58,100 nucleotides of DNA, taken from a virus. Positions 43,601 through 49,631 of the stretch are shown piece after piece. The DNA lies in the IMG/VR virus record IMGVR_UViG_3300031920_000245, positions 1-58,100 of that record; one strand, written 5' to 3'. The translations under genes and the position numbers were made by a program. The number at the start of each line of letters is the position of its first letter. The first letter of the stretch is position 1. A model generated the notes under the pieces. That model searched no databases. It was given only the letters and a program-made list of their open reading frames with translations, and was not told the origin of the DNA.

Positions 43601-43747
43601 ATGGGAAAAATTAGAGTTGGAAATAAAGAAAATGCTATTCTAAACCGTGAATGGGGTGGACATGTGAAAAGTTGGTGTAAAAAATACACAGCTAAAACAC
43701 GTAGAAATCTTAATCAACGAATTATAAGAGAAGCAATGTTTGATTAA
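43601..43747 (+). CDS. Small basic protein (48 aa)
   Basis: MGKIRVGNKENAILNREWGGHVKSWCKKYTAKTRRNL... starts at the ATG right after tRNA-His; the longer frame would run through the tRNA. It is basic, with two Trp and a Cys, and no family is recognised. It ends 7 nt before tRNA-Gln, so it shares the tRNA transcript. Confidence 0.55.
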   Translation: MGKIRVGNKENAILNREWGGHVKSWCKKYTAKTRRNLNQRIIREAMFD

Positions 43748-43754
43748 ATTATAT

Positions 43755-43825
43755 TGACCTATGGTGTAATGGTAGCACAGGTGATTTTGGTTCACCCGGT
43801 CAAGGTTCGAATCCTTGTAGGTCAG
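43755..43825 (+). tRNA. tRNA-Gln(UUG)
   Basis: Acceptor TGACCTA/TAGGTCA, anticodon stem GGTGA/TCACC with loop TTTTGGT, T-arm CAAGG-TTCGAAT-CCTTG, discriminator G as usual for Gln. Confidence 0.9.
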
Positions 43826-43865
43826 CAATTTTTTTATTTCATATGTTTTTATTACCTTTACCCCT

Positions 43866-44249
43866 ATGAGAAAATACAATTTATTCCTCGATGATTTTAG
43901 ATCATTAGCTGATGCACATTCATATACATTTGAAATGCTTTATGCTACAAAAAAATGGGAAATAGTTCGTTCCTATGATGAATTCGTTAAATATATTGAA
44001 GAGAATGGTCTACCTGAAATGATTTCCTTCGACCACGATCTCGCTGACGAACATTATGATTACCAAAAAGAGATTAATTACGATCAAGTAGAAAAAACAG
44101 GATACCATTGTGCTAAATGGTTAATTAATTATTGTCTTGATAATAAATTAGATGTTCCGGATAAAATATTAATTCATTCAGCAAATACTGTTGGTTCTCT
44201 AAATATAAAATCATTATTTGACACTTATTGGAAAGTTTACGGTAAATAA
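43866..44249 (+). CDS. Receiver-like cyclic-phosphate-processing domain protein (cREC_REC type, 127 aa)
   Basis: YNLFLDDFR at 4-12, ISFDHDLADEHYD at about 53-65, KTGYHCAKWLI at 78-88 and ILIHSANTVGSLNI at 101-114 match the small receiver-like domain described as a cyclic-phosphate-processing receiver: LDD-x-R, SFDHDL and HSxNxxGxxNI. These are predicted from genome context to act on cyclic phosphates, for example at RNA ends. In a tRNA array a role in tRNA end repair is attractive but untested. It directly follows tRNA-Gln. Confidence 0.72.
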   Translation: MRKYNLFLDDFRSLADAHSYTFEMLYATKKWEIVRSYDEFVKYIEENGLPEMISFDHDLADEHYDYQKEINYDQVEKTGYHCAKWLINYCLDNKLDVPDKILIHSANTVGSLNIKSLFDTYWKVYGK

Positions 44250-44260
44250 AACATAAAATT

Positions 44261-44512
44261 ATGATACCAGATTACGAAGAAGAACATAGAATAGATCAAG
44301 CTAATAAAGCATATGAATTGTTTGAAAGATTTTTAGAATCACATGACGGTAAAAGAATATTCCCTGAACATAAGGAATTACTTGATTATTTTTTATTGAA
44401 AGAATTACATATTGACGAATTAAAAGAAAAAATTCACCAATATGAAAGTTTCTTTAATACCTTAAAAGGTTTTTTACCTCGTGATTTTTCGATTCATGAT
44501 AAATTAAGTTAA
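44261..44512 (+). CDS. Helical hypothetical protein (83 aa)
   Basis: MIPDYEEEHRIDQANKAYELFERFLE starts 11 nt after the receiver-like gene and is wholly helical and charged (HIDELKEKIHQYESFFNTLKGFL), suggesting a coiled coil. There is no known motif. It ends 1 nt before the end of the opposing gene at 44513. It could partner the preceding protein. Confidence 0.55.
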   Translation: MIPDYEEEHRIDQANKAYELFERFLESHDGKRIFPEHKELLDYFLLKELHIDELKEKIHQYESFFNTLKGFLPRDFSIHDKLS

Positions 44513-45265
44513 TTACCTCCTACCCCCTGAATAAGTTCTACTTCCGGTACTTCTTGTTGTTGTCGAACTTCTACCACTACCATTGTTGGACCTACTTGAG
44601 ATCGATGGTCTACTTGTTGTATTTCTATATATATTTGTCGGTCTTGTTGTACTTGTTGAAGTACGTGAATAAGTACTTGGGCGTGTACTACTATTTGTGG
44701 TAGTTCTATTATAATTAGAAGGTCTTGTTGACGTTCTTGTATTGTTATATACTGGTTTCATTGATGTTGTTCTTGAATATGTTGGTCCTGAAGTTCGTGA
44801 ATAAGTACTTGGACGTGTAGTTGATCTTGATGTATACGTATTATCATGGTTAGAAGTATACGTATTGTGATGAGAATAACGATTTCCTTGATTATATTTA
44901 TAATATGGTCCGTAATGATACGATATGGAACGATAATGATACGGATTATAATGACAATAGTAATTTCTTGGATAATGATAGCTATAATGATATGGTCTAT
45001 AACGATAATATGAATAATAATTTGATGGATATACGTAGCCAAAACTTACAATATAACGAACTTTTGGCTGACTATAGGATTCGTTATTATAATAATTATT
45101 AGTCACATAAGTATTATTTACAGCATCATTTACTGTATCATTTACAACCTCACTTACAGCATCATTTTCTTTATGTAATCTATATTTTTCGTAATTAGAT
45201 AATTCTTGTGCAAACATTTGTGTCACGAATATAATCCCGGTTAATATTAAATATAATTTTTTCAT
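44513..45265 (-). CDS. Secreted Tyr/His-rich low-complexity protein (250 aa)
   Basis: MKKLYLILTGIIFVTQMFAQ is a signal peptide without a lipobox. The mature protein has three parts: a polar segment with repeated V-N-D-T/A units (about 35-55), a Tyr/His/Pro-rich segment of about 75 residues (YSYYRYRPYHYSYHYP and similar), and a C-terminal 110 residues of repeated S/T-R-P-S-x-Y-S/N-R-T units. No enzyme motif is visible. It has a late promoter. The basic, aromatic, disordered tail could bind polysaccharide or the cell surface, as an exported late factor; the function is unknown. Confidence 0.7.
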   Translation of the reverse strand: MKKLYLILTGIIFVTQMFAQELSNYEKYRLHKENDAVSEVVNDTVNDAVNNTYVTNNYYNNESYSQPKVRYIVSFGYVYPSNYYSYYRYRPYHYSYHYPRNYYCHYNPYHYRSISYHYGPYYKYNQGNRYSHHNTYTSNHDNTYTSRSTTRPSTYSRTSGPTYSRTTSMKPVYNNTRTSTRPSNYNRTTTNSSTRPSTYSRTSTSTTRPTNIYRNTTSRPSISSRSNNGSGRSSTTTRSTGSRTYSGGRR

Positions 45266-45282
45266 AGTAGTTTTGTTTTTAA

Positions 45283-45291
45283 TATAAATAC
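45283..45291 (-). promoter_or_regulatory. Late-type promoter of the Tyr/His-rich protein gene
   Basis: TGTATTTATATTAAA on the minus strand, 18 nt before the start. Confidence 0.6.
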
Positions 45292-45324
45292 AATTATCAT
45301 ACCAAGTCTTTAATTAAAAATTAT

Positions 45325-45333
45325 GTATTTATA
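45325..45333 (+). promoter_or_regulatory. Late-type promoter of the 45350 gene
   Basis: TGTATTTATATAAAA, 17 nt before the ATG at 45350. It lies inside the longer open frame, which fixes the start. Confidence 0.6.
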
Positions 45334-45349
45334 TAAAATATTGGTTATT

Positions 45350-46009
45350 ATGAAAAAACAAACAGATAAGGAATTATTATTCGAAAGAATGCATAAAGTT
45401 AGTGGTATGCCACTAAATGAAAATTTTAAACAAGCTGAAGAATTCACACCACATGGTACATACACTGTTTCAAATAGTGGTGGATATGAAATAATGTTAA
45501 ACGATTCTGGTGATGGTGCAAAGGTTCGTGATGCATATGATTCAGATAATCCAAAAACCTCAGATTGGTTAGAAATAGAACATGTTACTGGTGAAGATGG
45601 TGAATTAGAACCTGTTATCGACCCTAATGGATATAATATTCCATTGAATCAGGTGATGAGAGTTAATGAAGATGATGATAAAGTTACTGCTGCTGATGAT
45701 AGTGAACCTGAAGAAACCGAAGCATGGCAAGGTGGAATCTCAGTGGATGAAGATGATATAAATGAAGATAGTTCTAGTGAAACACCAATTCATAAATGGG
45801 TAATGTTTGCATTTAATTATCCTCATGGTTTTATTGAAGAAGTTTGGGCAGATGCTGGTGAATCAACAATAAATCATTTATCATCTAAATTTTCATCTTT
45901 ATACAATAGGGTTGGTTCAAGTTCAGTTATAAATAAATTTTATACTGAATTAGATGCTGGTAATCAAGCAAAATTAGAGAATTGGGTTATGGAAAACTAT
46001 CAAGGATAA
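45350..46009 (+). CDS. Putative head-packaged protein with capsid-targeting-like N-terminus (219 aa)
   Basis: The start is the ATG at 45350, because the upstream frame contains the late promoter. The N-terminus MKKQTDKELLFERMHKVSGM then PLNE (residues 1-24) is the same helix-plus-L-x-E design as in the proteins at 46050 and 39075. After Glu24 comes an acidic body with a short beta-like segment (HGTYTVSNSGGYEIMLNDSGDGAKV) and a C-terminal helical part (WVMFAFNYPHGFIEEVWADAGES...). No enzyme motif is clear. If cut by gp21, about 195 residues would be left inside the head. Confidence 0.62.
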   Translation: MKKQTDKELLFERMHKVSGMPLNENFKQAEEFTPHGTYTVSNSGGYEIMLNDSGDGAKVRDAYDSDNPKTSDWLEIEHVTGEDGELEPVIDPNGYNIPLNQVMRVNEDDDKVTAADDSEPEETEAWQGGISVDEDDINEDSSSETPIHKWVMFAFNYPHGFIEEVWADAGESTINHLSSKFSSLYNRVGSSSVINKFYTELDAGNQAKLENWVMENYQG

Positions 46010-46010
46010 A

Positions 46011-46039
46011 AAATAATTCACTTTTTTTGTAACATTTAA
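46011..46039 (+). repeat. 29-bp direct repeat, copy 1
   Basis: It is identical to 46536-46564 and contains TTCACTTTTTTTGTAAC. It directly follows the stop of the first tagged gene; the second copy follows the stop of the second. This copy holds TGTAAC but no CGTAT box. Confidence 0.85.
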
Positions 46040-46049
46040 AATAAAAAAT

Positions 46050-46535
46050 ATGAAAAAGAAAACAGATAAAGAACTTCTTTTTGAAAGAATGGAAATAGTT
46101 AATCCTGACTTTAATAAACCCGAATTAGCTGAAGTATCTGATAAAAACATTCCAATTAATATGTATAGAAAATTATATTTATTGGCGAAAGATACTACTG
46201 GTGAATTATTAAAAGAATTTGAGACATTATTAAATTTTCTATTTAATGGACAAACACCACCACATATTATAACATCACTTTCAATATCTAATTCTCCAGA
46301 TGAATTCATGCGTAATGTGGCTAGTTTTGAGGGATTAAACGAGAATGATATATTAGAAGAATTGGAAGAAGATATTGGTGGTACAAAAGATGCTGAATAT
46401 AGAAGAACCATTCAATTATTTGAAGAAATATATAAAAATAAAGGTCTTTATTATGCTTTAGCTTTACTCTATGATAGTCAATATGATAGAGAAGATATTA
46501 AGAATATGATGGAACTTATTTATCCAAAAAAATAA
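46050..46535 (+). CDS. Putative head-packaged protein with capsid-targeting-like N-terminus (161 aa)
   Basis: MKKKTDKELLFERMEIVNPD then FNKPELAE (residues 1-28) nearly repeats the start of the preceding protein; after Glu28 the two are unrelated. The body is helical and acidic (LKEFETLLNFLFNGQTPPHI..., EGLNENDILEELEEDIGG), ending in YDREDIKNMMELIYPKK. It follows the 45350 gene by 40 nt, and both are followed by the same 29-bp repeat. The shared head with different bodies argues for a targeting or processing signal rather than common enzymatic function. Confidence 0.62.
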   Translation: MKKKTDKELLFERMEIVNPDFNKPELAEVSDKNIPINMYRKLYLLAKDTTGELLKEFETLLNFLFNGQTPPHIITSLSISNSPDEFMRNVASFEGLNENDILEELEEDIGGTKDAEYRRTIQLFEEIYKNKGLYYALALLYDSQYDREDIKNMMELIYPKK

Positions 46536-46564
46536 AAATAATTCACTTTTTTTGTAACATTTAA
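46536..46564 (+). repeat. 29-bp direct repeat, copy 2
   Basis: An identical copy of 46011-46039. Here it supplies the TTTG/TGTAAC part of the second tRNA-cluster promoter. Confidence 0.85.
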
Positions 46565-46584
46565 TATTTATATACGTATATTTG
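46551..46584 (+). promoter_or_regulatory. Promoter of the second tRNA-cluster leader
   Basis: TTTGTAAC (46551-46558) followed by CGTATATTTG (46575-46584). TGTAAC to CGTATA is 22 nt, and the second box is a perfect TAnnTTTG. Confidence 0.65.
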
Positions 46585-46623
46585 CATAGAAGATTGTATT
46601 TATAAAAAATAAAACACGATAAA

Positions 46624-46734
46624 ATGAAAAATTTAATGGACATAATGTTAATTTCTGCACTCGTTGCCTTATTATGGGCAGATAACGATGTGGATGAACT
46701 ATGTTCAGTCGGGTTTAATAAATTAAGATGTTAA
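46624..46734 (+). CDS. Leader ORF, hydrophobic (36 aa)
   Basis: MKNLMDIMLISALVALLWADN then DVDELCSVGFNKLRC. It has a membrane-spanning-like first half. The codons for S-V-G-F near its end contain AGTCGGGTTT (46707-46716), a copy of the 3' arm of the terminator that follows 40 nt later. A ribosome at that point would hide this copy. It could be a genuine small membrane peptide, a control element, or both. Confidence 0.45.
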   Translation: MKNLMDIMLISALVALLWADNDVDELCSVGFNKLRC

Positions 46735-46790
46735 CTAAGCTAACTTTTTAAATAGAAAAACCCGACTTGAGTAATTAAGTCGGGTTTTTT
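46707..46790 (+). promoter_or_regulatory. Attenuator-like terminator/antiterminator
   Basis: The terminator is AAAAACCCGACTT (46756-46768) with AAGTCGGGTTTTTT (46777-46790). The upstream AGTCGGGTTT (46707-46716) can pair with AAACCCGACT (46758-46767) and block it. A GTTCTTTGACGTATTGGG sequence resembling rRNA-leader boxA follows at about 46808. Confidence 0.5.
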
Positions 46791-46886
46791 GTTTTATATA
46801 AGTAATTGTTCTTTGACGTATTGGGAAATTAAAATGGTGTTCAAGTTATCTGGATAATCCAGATGGGTTGAATATTAAACATAATT

Positions 46887-46932
46887 AAGGGTTATTATAT
46901 CGAATAATTTTCGTAAATTCGAACCCTTAATA
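46887..46932 (+). other. Hairpin preceding tRNA-Asp
   Basis: TTAAGGGTT / AACCCTTAA encloses CGAAT/ATTCG. It ends 1 nt before the tRNA acceptor and is probably a processing or spacer structure. Another hairpin, ATCTGGA/TCCAGAT, lies at about 46848-46865. Confidence 0.45.
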
Positions 46933-46933
46933 T

Positions 46934-47010
46934 GGTCTACGGGGCTGCTAGGTGTGGCTGCCGGACTGTCACTCCGGAGATTCAGATGGGTTCGAACCCC
47001 ATGTAGACCG
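46934..47010 (+). tRNA. tRNA-Asp(GUC), first copy
   Basis: Acceptor GGTCTAC/GTAGACC, anticodon stem CCGGA/TCCGG with loop CTGTCAC, T-arm ATGGG-TTCGAAC-CCCAT, discriminator G. Confidence 0.9.
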
Positions 47011-47028
47011 CTTTTTTACATATTGACA

Positions 47029-47037
47029 GTATTTATA
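47029..47037 (+). promoter_or_regulatory. Late-type promoter of the HNH endonuclease
   Basis: CAGTATTTATATT, 16 nt before the ATG at 47053. It gives the homing endonuclease its own late transcript inside the tRNA array. Confidence 0.6.
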
Positions 47038-47052
47038 TTAAATATAAATTTT

Positions 47053-47754
47053 ATGAAAAGTAAAAGATATGAAAAAGAATTTTTTAGTCAAATAGTTAAA
47101 CATTCACATAATCTAACAGACATTGCTGAAAAATTAAATTTAAAACCACATTGTGGTAATAGAGATACAATAAAAAAATATATTAACATATATAGATTAG
47201 ATACATCACATTTTAGAGTAAGATATGAATTAAGAATAAAAAGGAAAATCCCATTATCTGAAATAATGATAAGTGGATCAACATATTCAACAACTAATTT
47301 AAAAGAAAGATTATATGATGAGGGTTTAAAAGAAAGAGAATGTGAGAAATGTGGACAAGGGGAAATATGGTATGGTGATAATATGTCTTTAATTCTTGAC
47401 CATATTAATGGGGATAGTAGTGATCATAGGTTTGAAAATCTTCGTATATTATGTCCAAATTGTAATGCAACATTACCAACACATGGTGGTAAAAATAAAA
47501 GAAATAAAAAATATTATTATTATAATGATTCTAATCAATATTGCAATTGTGGTAATAAAAAAAATAATAAAGCAGAATTGTGTAAAAAATGTAATGATAT
47601 TAATATTAGAAAAGTAAAGAGACCTACATATAATCAATTAATTAAAGAAATTAAAGAAACATCGTATTGTGCTGTAGGTAGAAAATATAATGTTAGTGAT
47701 AATACAATAAGAAAATGGATAAAGTTTTATGAAAATAATAATACACCCTCGTAG
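47053..47754 (+). CDS. HNH homing endonuclease (233 aa)
   Basis: The start is the ATG at 47053; the longer frame runs through tRNA-Asp. A helix-turn-helix-like head (NLTDIAEKLNL...RDTIKKYINIY) is followed by the HNH core: zinc pair C97-x2-C100, the catalytic LILDHINGDSSDHRFENLRILCPNCNAT with D116-H117 and N128, and zinc pair C134-x2-C137. A second Cys cluster (YCNCGNKKNNKAELCKKC) and a C-terminal HTH (AVGRKYNVSDNTIRKWIKFY) should bind DNA. The last codons run into the next tRNA-Asp: the stop TAG supplies that tRNA's bases 8-10. Confidence 0.88.
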   Translation: MKSKRYEKEFFSQIVKHSHNLTDIAEKLNLKPHCGNRDTIKKYINIYRLDTSHFRVRYELRIKRKIPLSEIMISGSTYSTTNLKERLYDEGLKERECEKCGQGEIWYGDNMSLILDHINGDSSDHRFENLRILCPNCNATLPTHGGKNKRNKKYYYYNDSNQYCNCGNKKNNKAELCKKCNDINIRKVKRPTYNQLIKEIKETSYCAVGRKYNVSDNTIRKWIKFYENNNTPS

Positions 47755-47818
47755 TTCAGTCGGTTAGAATATAAGCCTGTCACGCTTAAGGTCGCCCGTT
47801 CGAGTCGGGTCGGGGGTG
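47745..47818 (+). tRNA. tRNA-Asp(GUC), second copy
   Basis: Acceptor ACCCTCG/CGGGGGT, anticodon stem TAAGC/GCTTA with loop CTGTCAC, T-arm GCCCG-TTCGAGT-CGGGT, discriminator G. It is divergent from the first Asp tRNA, and its 5' end overlaps the HNH gene by 10 nt. Confidence 0.88.
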
Positions 47819-47827
47819 CAGACAAAT

Positions 47828-47900
47828 ACTCCTATAACTCAGTTGGTAGAGTGCTTGTGTTACATACAAGATGTCATCGGTTCAAGTCCGGTTGGGAGTA
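47828..47900 (+). tRNA. tRNA-Val(UAC), first copy
   Basis: Acceptor ACTCCTA/TGGGAGT, anticodon stem CTTGT/ACAAG with loop GTTACAT, T-arm ATCGG-TTCAAGT-CCGGT, discriminator A. Confidence 0.88.
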
Positions 47901-47940
47901 CAATTCGATTTTTCCAGACACGTCTGGAATATTCAAAAAT

Positions 47941-48012
47941 GCTGCGTTAGTGAAGTGGTTATCACGTCAGACTTTCAATCTGGAGTCGGGAGTTCAATTC
48001 TCCTACGCAGTA
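47941..48012 (+). tRNA. tRNA-Glu(UUC), first copy
   Basis: Acceptor GCTGCGT/ACGCAGT, anticodon stem TCAGA/TCTGG with loop CTTTCAA, T-arm GGGAG-TTCAATT-CTCCT, discriminator A. Confidence 0.85.
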
Positions 48013-48109
48013 CAAATTTTTTATTGGTACAAAATTAACAAAAGAGTTAGTATTTAATATAAATGATAAAAAAAGATGTTTTTATTGGTATAAAACTAAC
48101 AAATTATAT

Positions 48110-48181
48110 GGCGCATTCTTCTAACGGCTAGGAAATCGGGTTTTCATCCCGGCAATGGGGGTTCGATTCCCCCATGCGTTA
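48110..48181 (+). tRNA. tRNA-Glu(UUC), second copy
   Basis: Acceptor GGCGCAT/ATGCGTT (two G-U pairs), anticodon stem TCGGG/CCCGG with loop TTTTCAT, T-arm GGGGG-TTCGATT-CCCCC. Its 3' end overlaps the stop codon of the opposing gene. Confidence 0.85.
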
Positions 48182-48631
48182 CAATGTTTCTTCTTCTTTC
48201 TTACCATGATCACCCATATAAGAAAGATGGAAGAAACAACTATAAAGTGTCCACATAAACAATAAATTAAGTATCATTTCCATAGGATTTGCGATTATTA
48301 ATCTCCAAGATACTTCAAGTGAGAACATTGGTAAGCTAAGAAAACATAATATCCAAATTGTTTTAAATGTGTGCCATAAATCTGTCGTAAAGACCAAAAC
48401 TGATTTAAATATTGGGGTTAATATTTTTTTAAATATTTCAGGTATGTTTTTATCATCTAAAAAATATTTATTTTTATGACTTACTGCGGGATTTGCCCAT
48501 TGTTGGAATTTTTCGTTTTTAATTCTAGACCAGTATGTTTTTTTATATTTATGTCTAATTTTATCAGACATTCCATTAAAAAAACCACCGATAGCAATTA
48601 AAATATATGGTGTTAAAATATAAAGTATCAT
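48179..48631 (-). CDS. Membrane protein (150 aa)
   Basis: An N-terminal transmembrane helix (MILYILTPYILIAIGGFF) is followed by a basic cytosolic part. Two more hydrophobic spans come near 88-110 and 115-138 (FKTIWILCFLSLPMF, PMEMILNLLFMWTLY). The C-terminus is HGKKEEETL. No family is recognised. It has a late promoter 6 nt before the start and runs against the tRNA array, ending inside tRNA-Glu. Confidence 0.6.
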   Translation of the reverse strand: MILYILTPYILIAIGGFFNGMSDKIRHKYKKTYWSRIKNEKFQQWANPAVSHKNKYFLDDKNIPEIFKKILTPIFKSVLVFTTDLWHTFKTIWILCFLSLPMFSLEVSWRLIIANPMEMILNLLFMWTLYSCFFHLSYMGDHGKKEEETL

Positions 48632-48636
48632 TTAAA

Positions 48637-48645
48637 CATAAATAC
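48637..48645 (-). promoter_or_regulatory. Late-type promoter of the 48179-48631 gene
   Basis: TAGTATTTATG on the minus strand, ending 6 nt before the start. Confidence 0.5.
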
Positions 48646-48677
48646 TATTTATTTAATACAAATAAAATATATTTGAT

Positions 48678-48926
48678 ATGGATTTAGAAAATAAAATTGA
48701 AAAATTAGAACAGGAAAATGATGATCTTAAAGATCAATTATTTGAATTACAAACAAATTTAAAATATTCTCGTGAAAATGATTTACGTGATTTTCTTAGA
48801 ACATTATACAGGGAAATTAATGAAGAAATTGAAGATGATGAAAGTAAATTATCAAAAGAAGATATATTAAAGAATATGAAAAAATATATTTCTGTTTTTT
48901 CTGAAAAATATAATCTACCACTATAA
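48678..48926 (+). CDS. Small coiled-coil protein (82 aa)
   Basis: MDLENKIEKLEQENDDLKDQ opens a strong heptad coiled coil of about 30 residues, then an acidic helical part ending KYISVFSEKYNLPL. No family is recognised. It lies 8 nt ahead of tRNA-Val and is likely on the same transcript as the tRNAs. A short DNA- or protein-binding regulator is possible but not shown. Confidence 0.6.
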   Translation: MDLENKIEKLEQENDDLKDQLFELQTNLKYSRENDLRDFLRTLYREINEEIEDDESKLSKEDILKNMKKYISVFSEKYNLPL

Positions 48927-48934
48927 TTTAATAT

Positions 48935-49009
48935 TGTCGCATAGCTCAGTAGGTTCAGAGCACTTGGTTTACACCCAAGGGGTCGTGGGTTCGAATCCCT
49001 CTGCGATAA
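48935..49009 (+). tRNA. tRNA-Val(UAC), second copy
   Basis: Acceptor TGTCGCA/TGCGATA, anticodon stem CTTGG/CCAAG with loop TTTACAC, T-arm GTGGG-TTCGAAT-CCCTC. It is clearly different from the first Val tRNA. Confidence 0.87.
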
Positions 49010-49074
49010 CCACATTTATCGGTAAATATATCGATAAACTACATTTATCGGGTTTAGAGTCGATAAATTATTTA

Positions 49075-49098
49075 AAGTGGTCAAATATAACCACTTTA
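49075..49098 (+). other. Hairpin between tRNA-Val and tRNA-Leu
   Basis: AAAGTGGT / ACCACTTT around an 8-nt loop, without a T-run. It is a likely spacer or processing structure. Confidence 0.4.
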
Positions 49099-49103
49099 AA
49101 CAC

Positions 49104-49185
49104 CCCCTTGTGGTGGAATTGGTAGACACGCATGATTTAGGATCATGTGCCGTAAGGCATGAGAGTTCGAGTCTCTCCAAGGGGA
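49104..49185 (+). tRNA. tRNA-Leu(UAG)
   Basis: Acceptor CCCCTTG/CAAGGGG, anticodon stem CATGA/TCATG with loop TTTAGGA, long variable arm, T-arm GAGAG-TTCGAGT-CTCTC, discriminator A. Confidence 0.9.
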
Positions 49186-49259
49186 CAAGCTTAATCGGGG
49201 TAACGATAGTAAGTTCCCGACACTTAGAGGTGAAATTATAGTTTACCATAAGCACGTAT

Positions 49260-49334
49260 GGGGCAGTAGCATAGTCTGGCTAATGCGTTTGTTTTGCAAG
49301 CAAAAGATCGCTGGTTCAAATCCAGTCTGTTCCA
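49260..49334 (+). tRNA. tRNA-Ala(UGC), first copy
   Basis: Acceptor GGGGCAG/CTGTTCC, anticodon stem TTTGT/GCAAA with loop TTTGCAA, T-arm GCTGG-TTCAAAT-CCAGT. The bacterial G3-U70 pair is kept. Confidence 0.85.
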
Positions 49335-49383
49335 CAAGTAGAAATAGGTTTTCGTGCGGTTTTCCTCAAATAAACCAAACTAT

Positions 49384-49465
49384 GGGAACGTGGTGGAATT
49401 GGTATACACGATAGTTTAAGGAGCTATTACTTTACAGTGTGAGGGTTCGAGTCCCTCCGTTCTCA
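49384..49465 (+). tRNA. tRNA-Leu with anticodon AAG
   Basis: Acceptor GGGAACG/CGTTCTC, anticodon stem ATAGT/GCTAT with loop TTAAGGA giving AAG, long variable arm, T-arm GAGGG-TTCGAGT-CCCTC. Other stem registers do not pair. A at position 34 is rare in bacterial tRNAs apart from Arg(ACG). Confidence 0.78.
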
Positions 49466-49472
49466 CAAATTT

Positions 49473-49528
49473 ACATCAGTTAGGTCTAATCTTTCTATTA
49501 TTAATGGTAAATTAGACTAAACTGATGT
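49473..49528 (+). other. Long hairpin between two Leu tRNAs
   Basis: ACATCAGTT/AACTGATGT stacked on GTCTAAT/ATTAGAC, with about 18 nt of loop and no T-run. It is a strong structure, perhaps guiding tRNA processing. Confidence 0.5.
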
Positions 49529-49541
49529 AATTAGATTAAAT

Positions 49542-49626
49542 GGCGATGTGGTGGAATTGGTAGACACGCTGGACTTAAAATCCAGTGAGCATTACGCTCG
49601 TGGGGGTTCAAATCCCCCCATCGCTA
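49542..49626 (+). tRNA. tRNA-Leu(UAA)
   Basis: Acceptor GGCGATG/CATCGCT, anticodon stem CTGGA/TCCAG with loop CTTAAAA, long variable arm, T-arm GGGGG-TTCAAAT-CCCCC. Confidence 0.9.
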
Positions 49627-49631
49627 CAAAT

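Noticed and set aside
44758-45102. Ile/His-rich and Asn/Asp-rich frames inside the Tyr/His-rich gene
   Set aside because: They are shadow frames of the repeated TAT/CAT codons. The signal-peptide frame with the late promoter is the real one.
46954-47052. N-terminal extension of the HNH endonuclease
   Set aside because: It would translate tRNA-Asp and the late promoter; the ATG at 47053 is the natural start.
49186-49259. Possible extra tRNA between Leu(UAG) and Ala(UGC)
   Set aside because: I could not form an acceptor, anticodon and T-arm together; only weak local pairing is seen.
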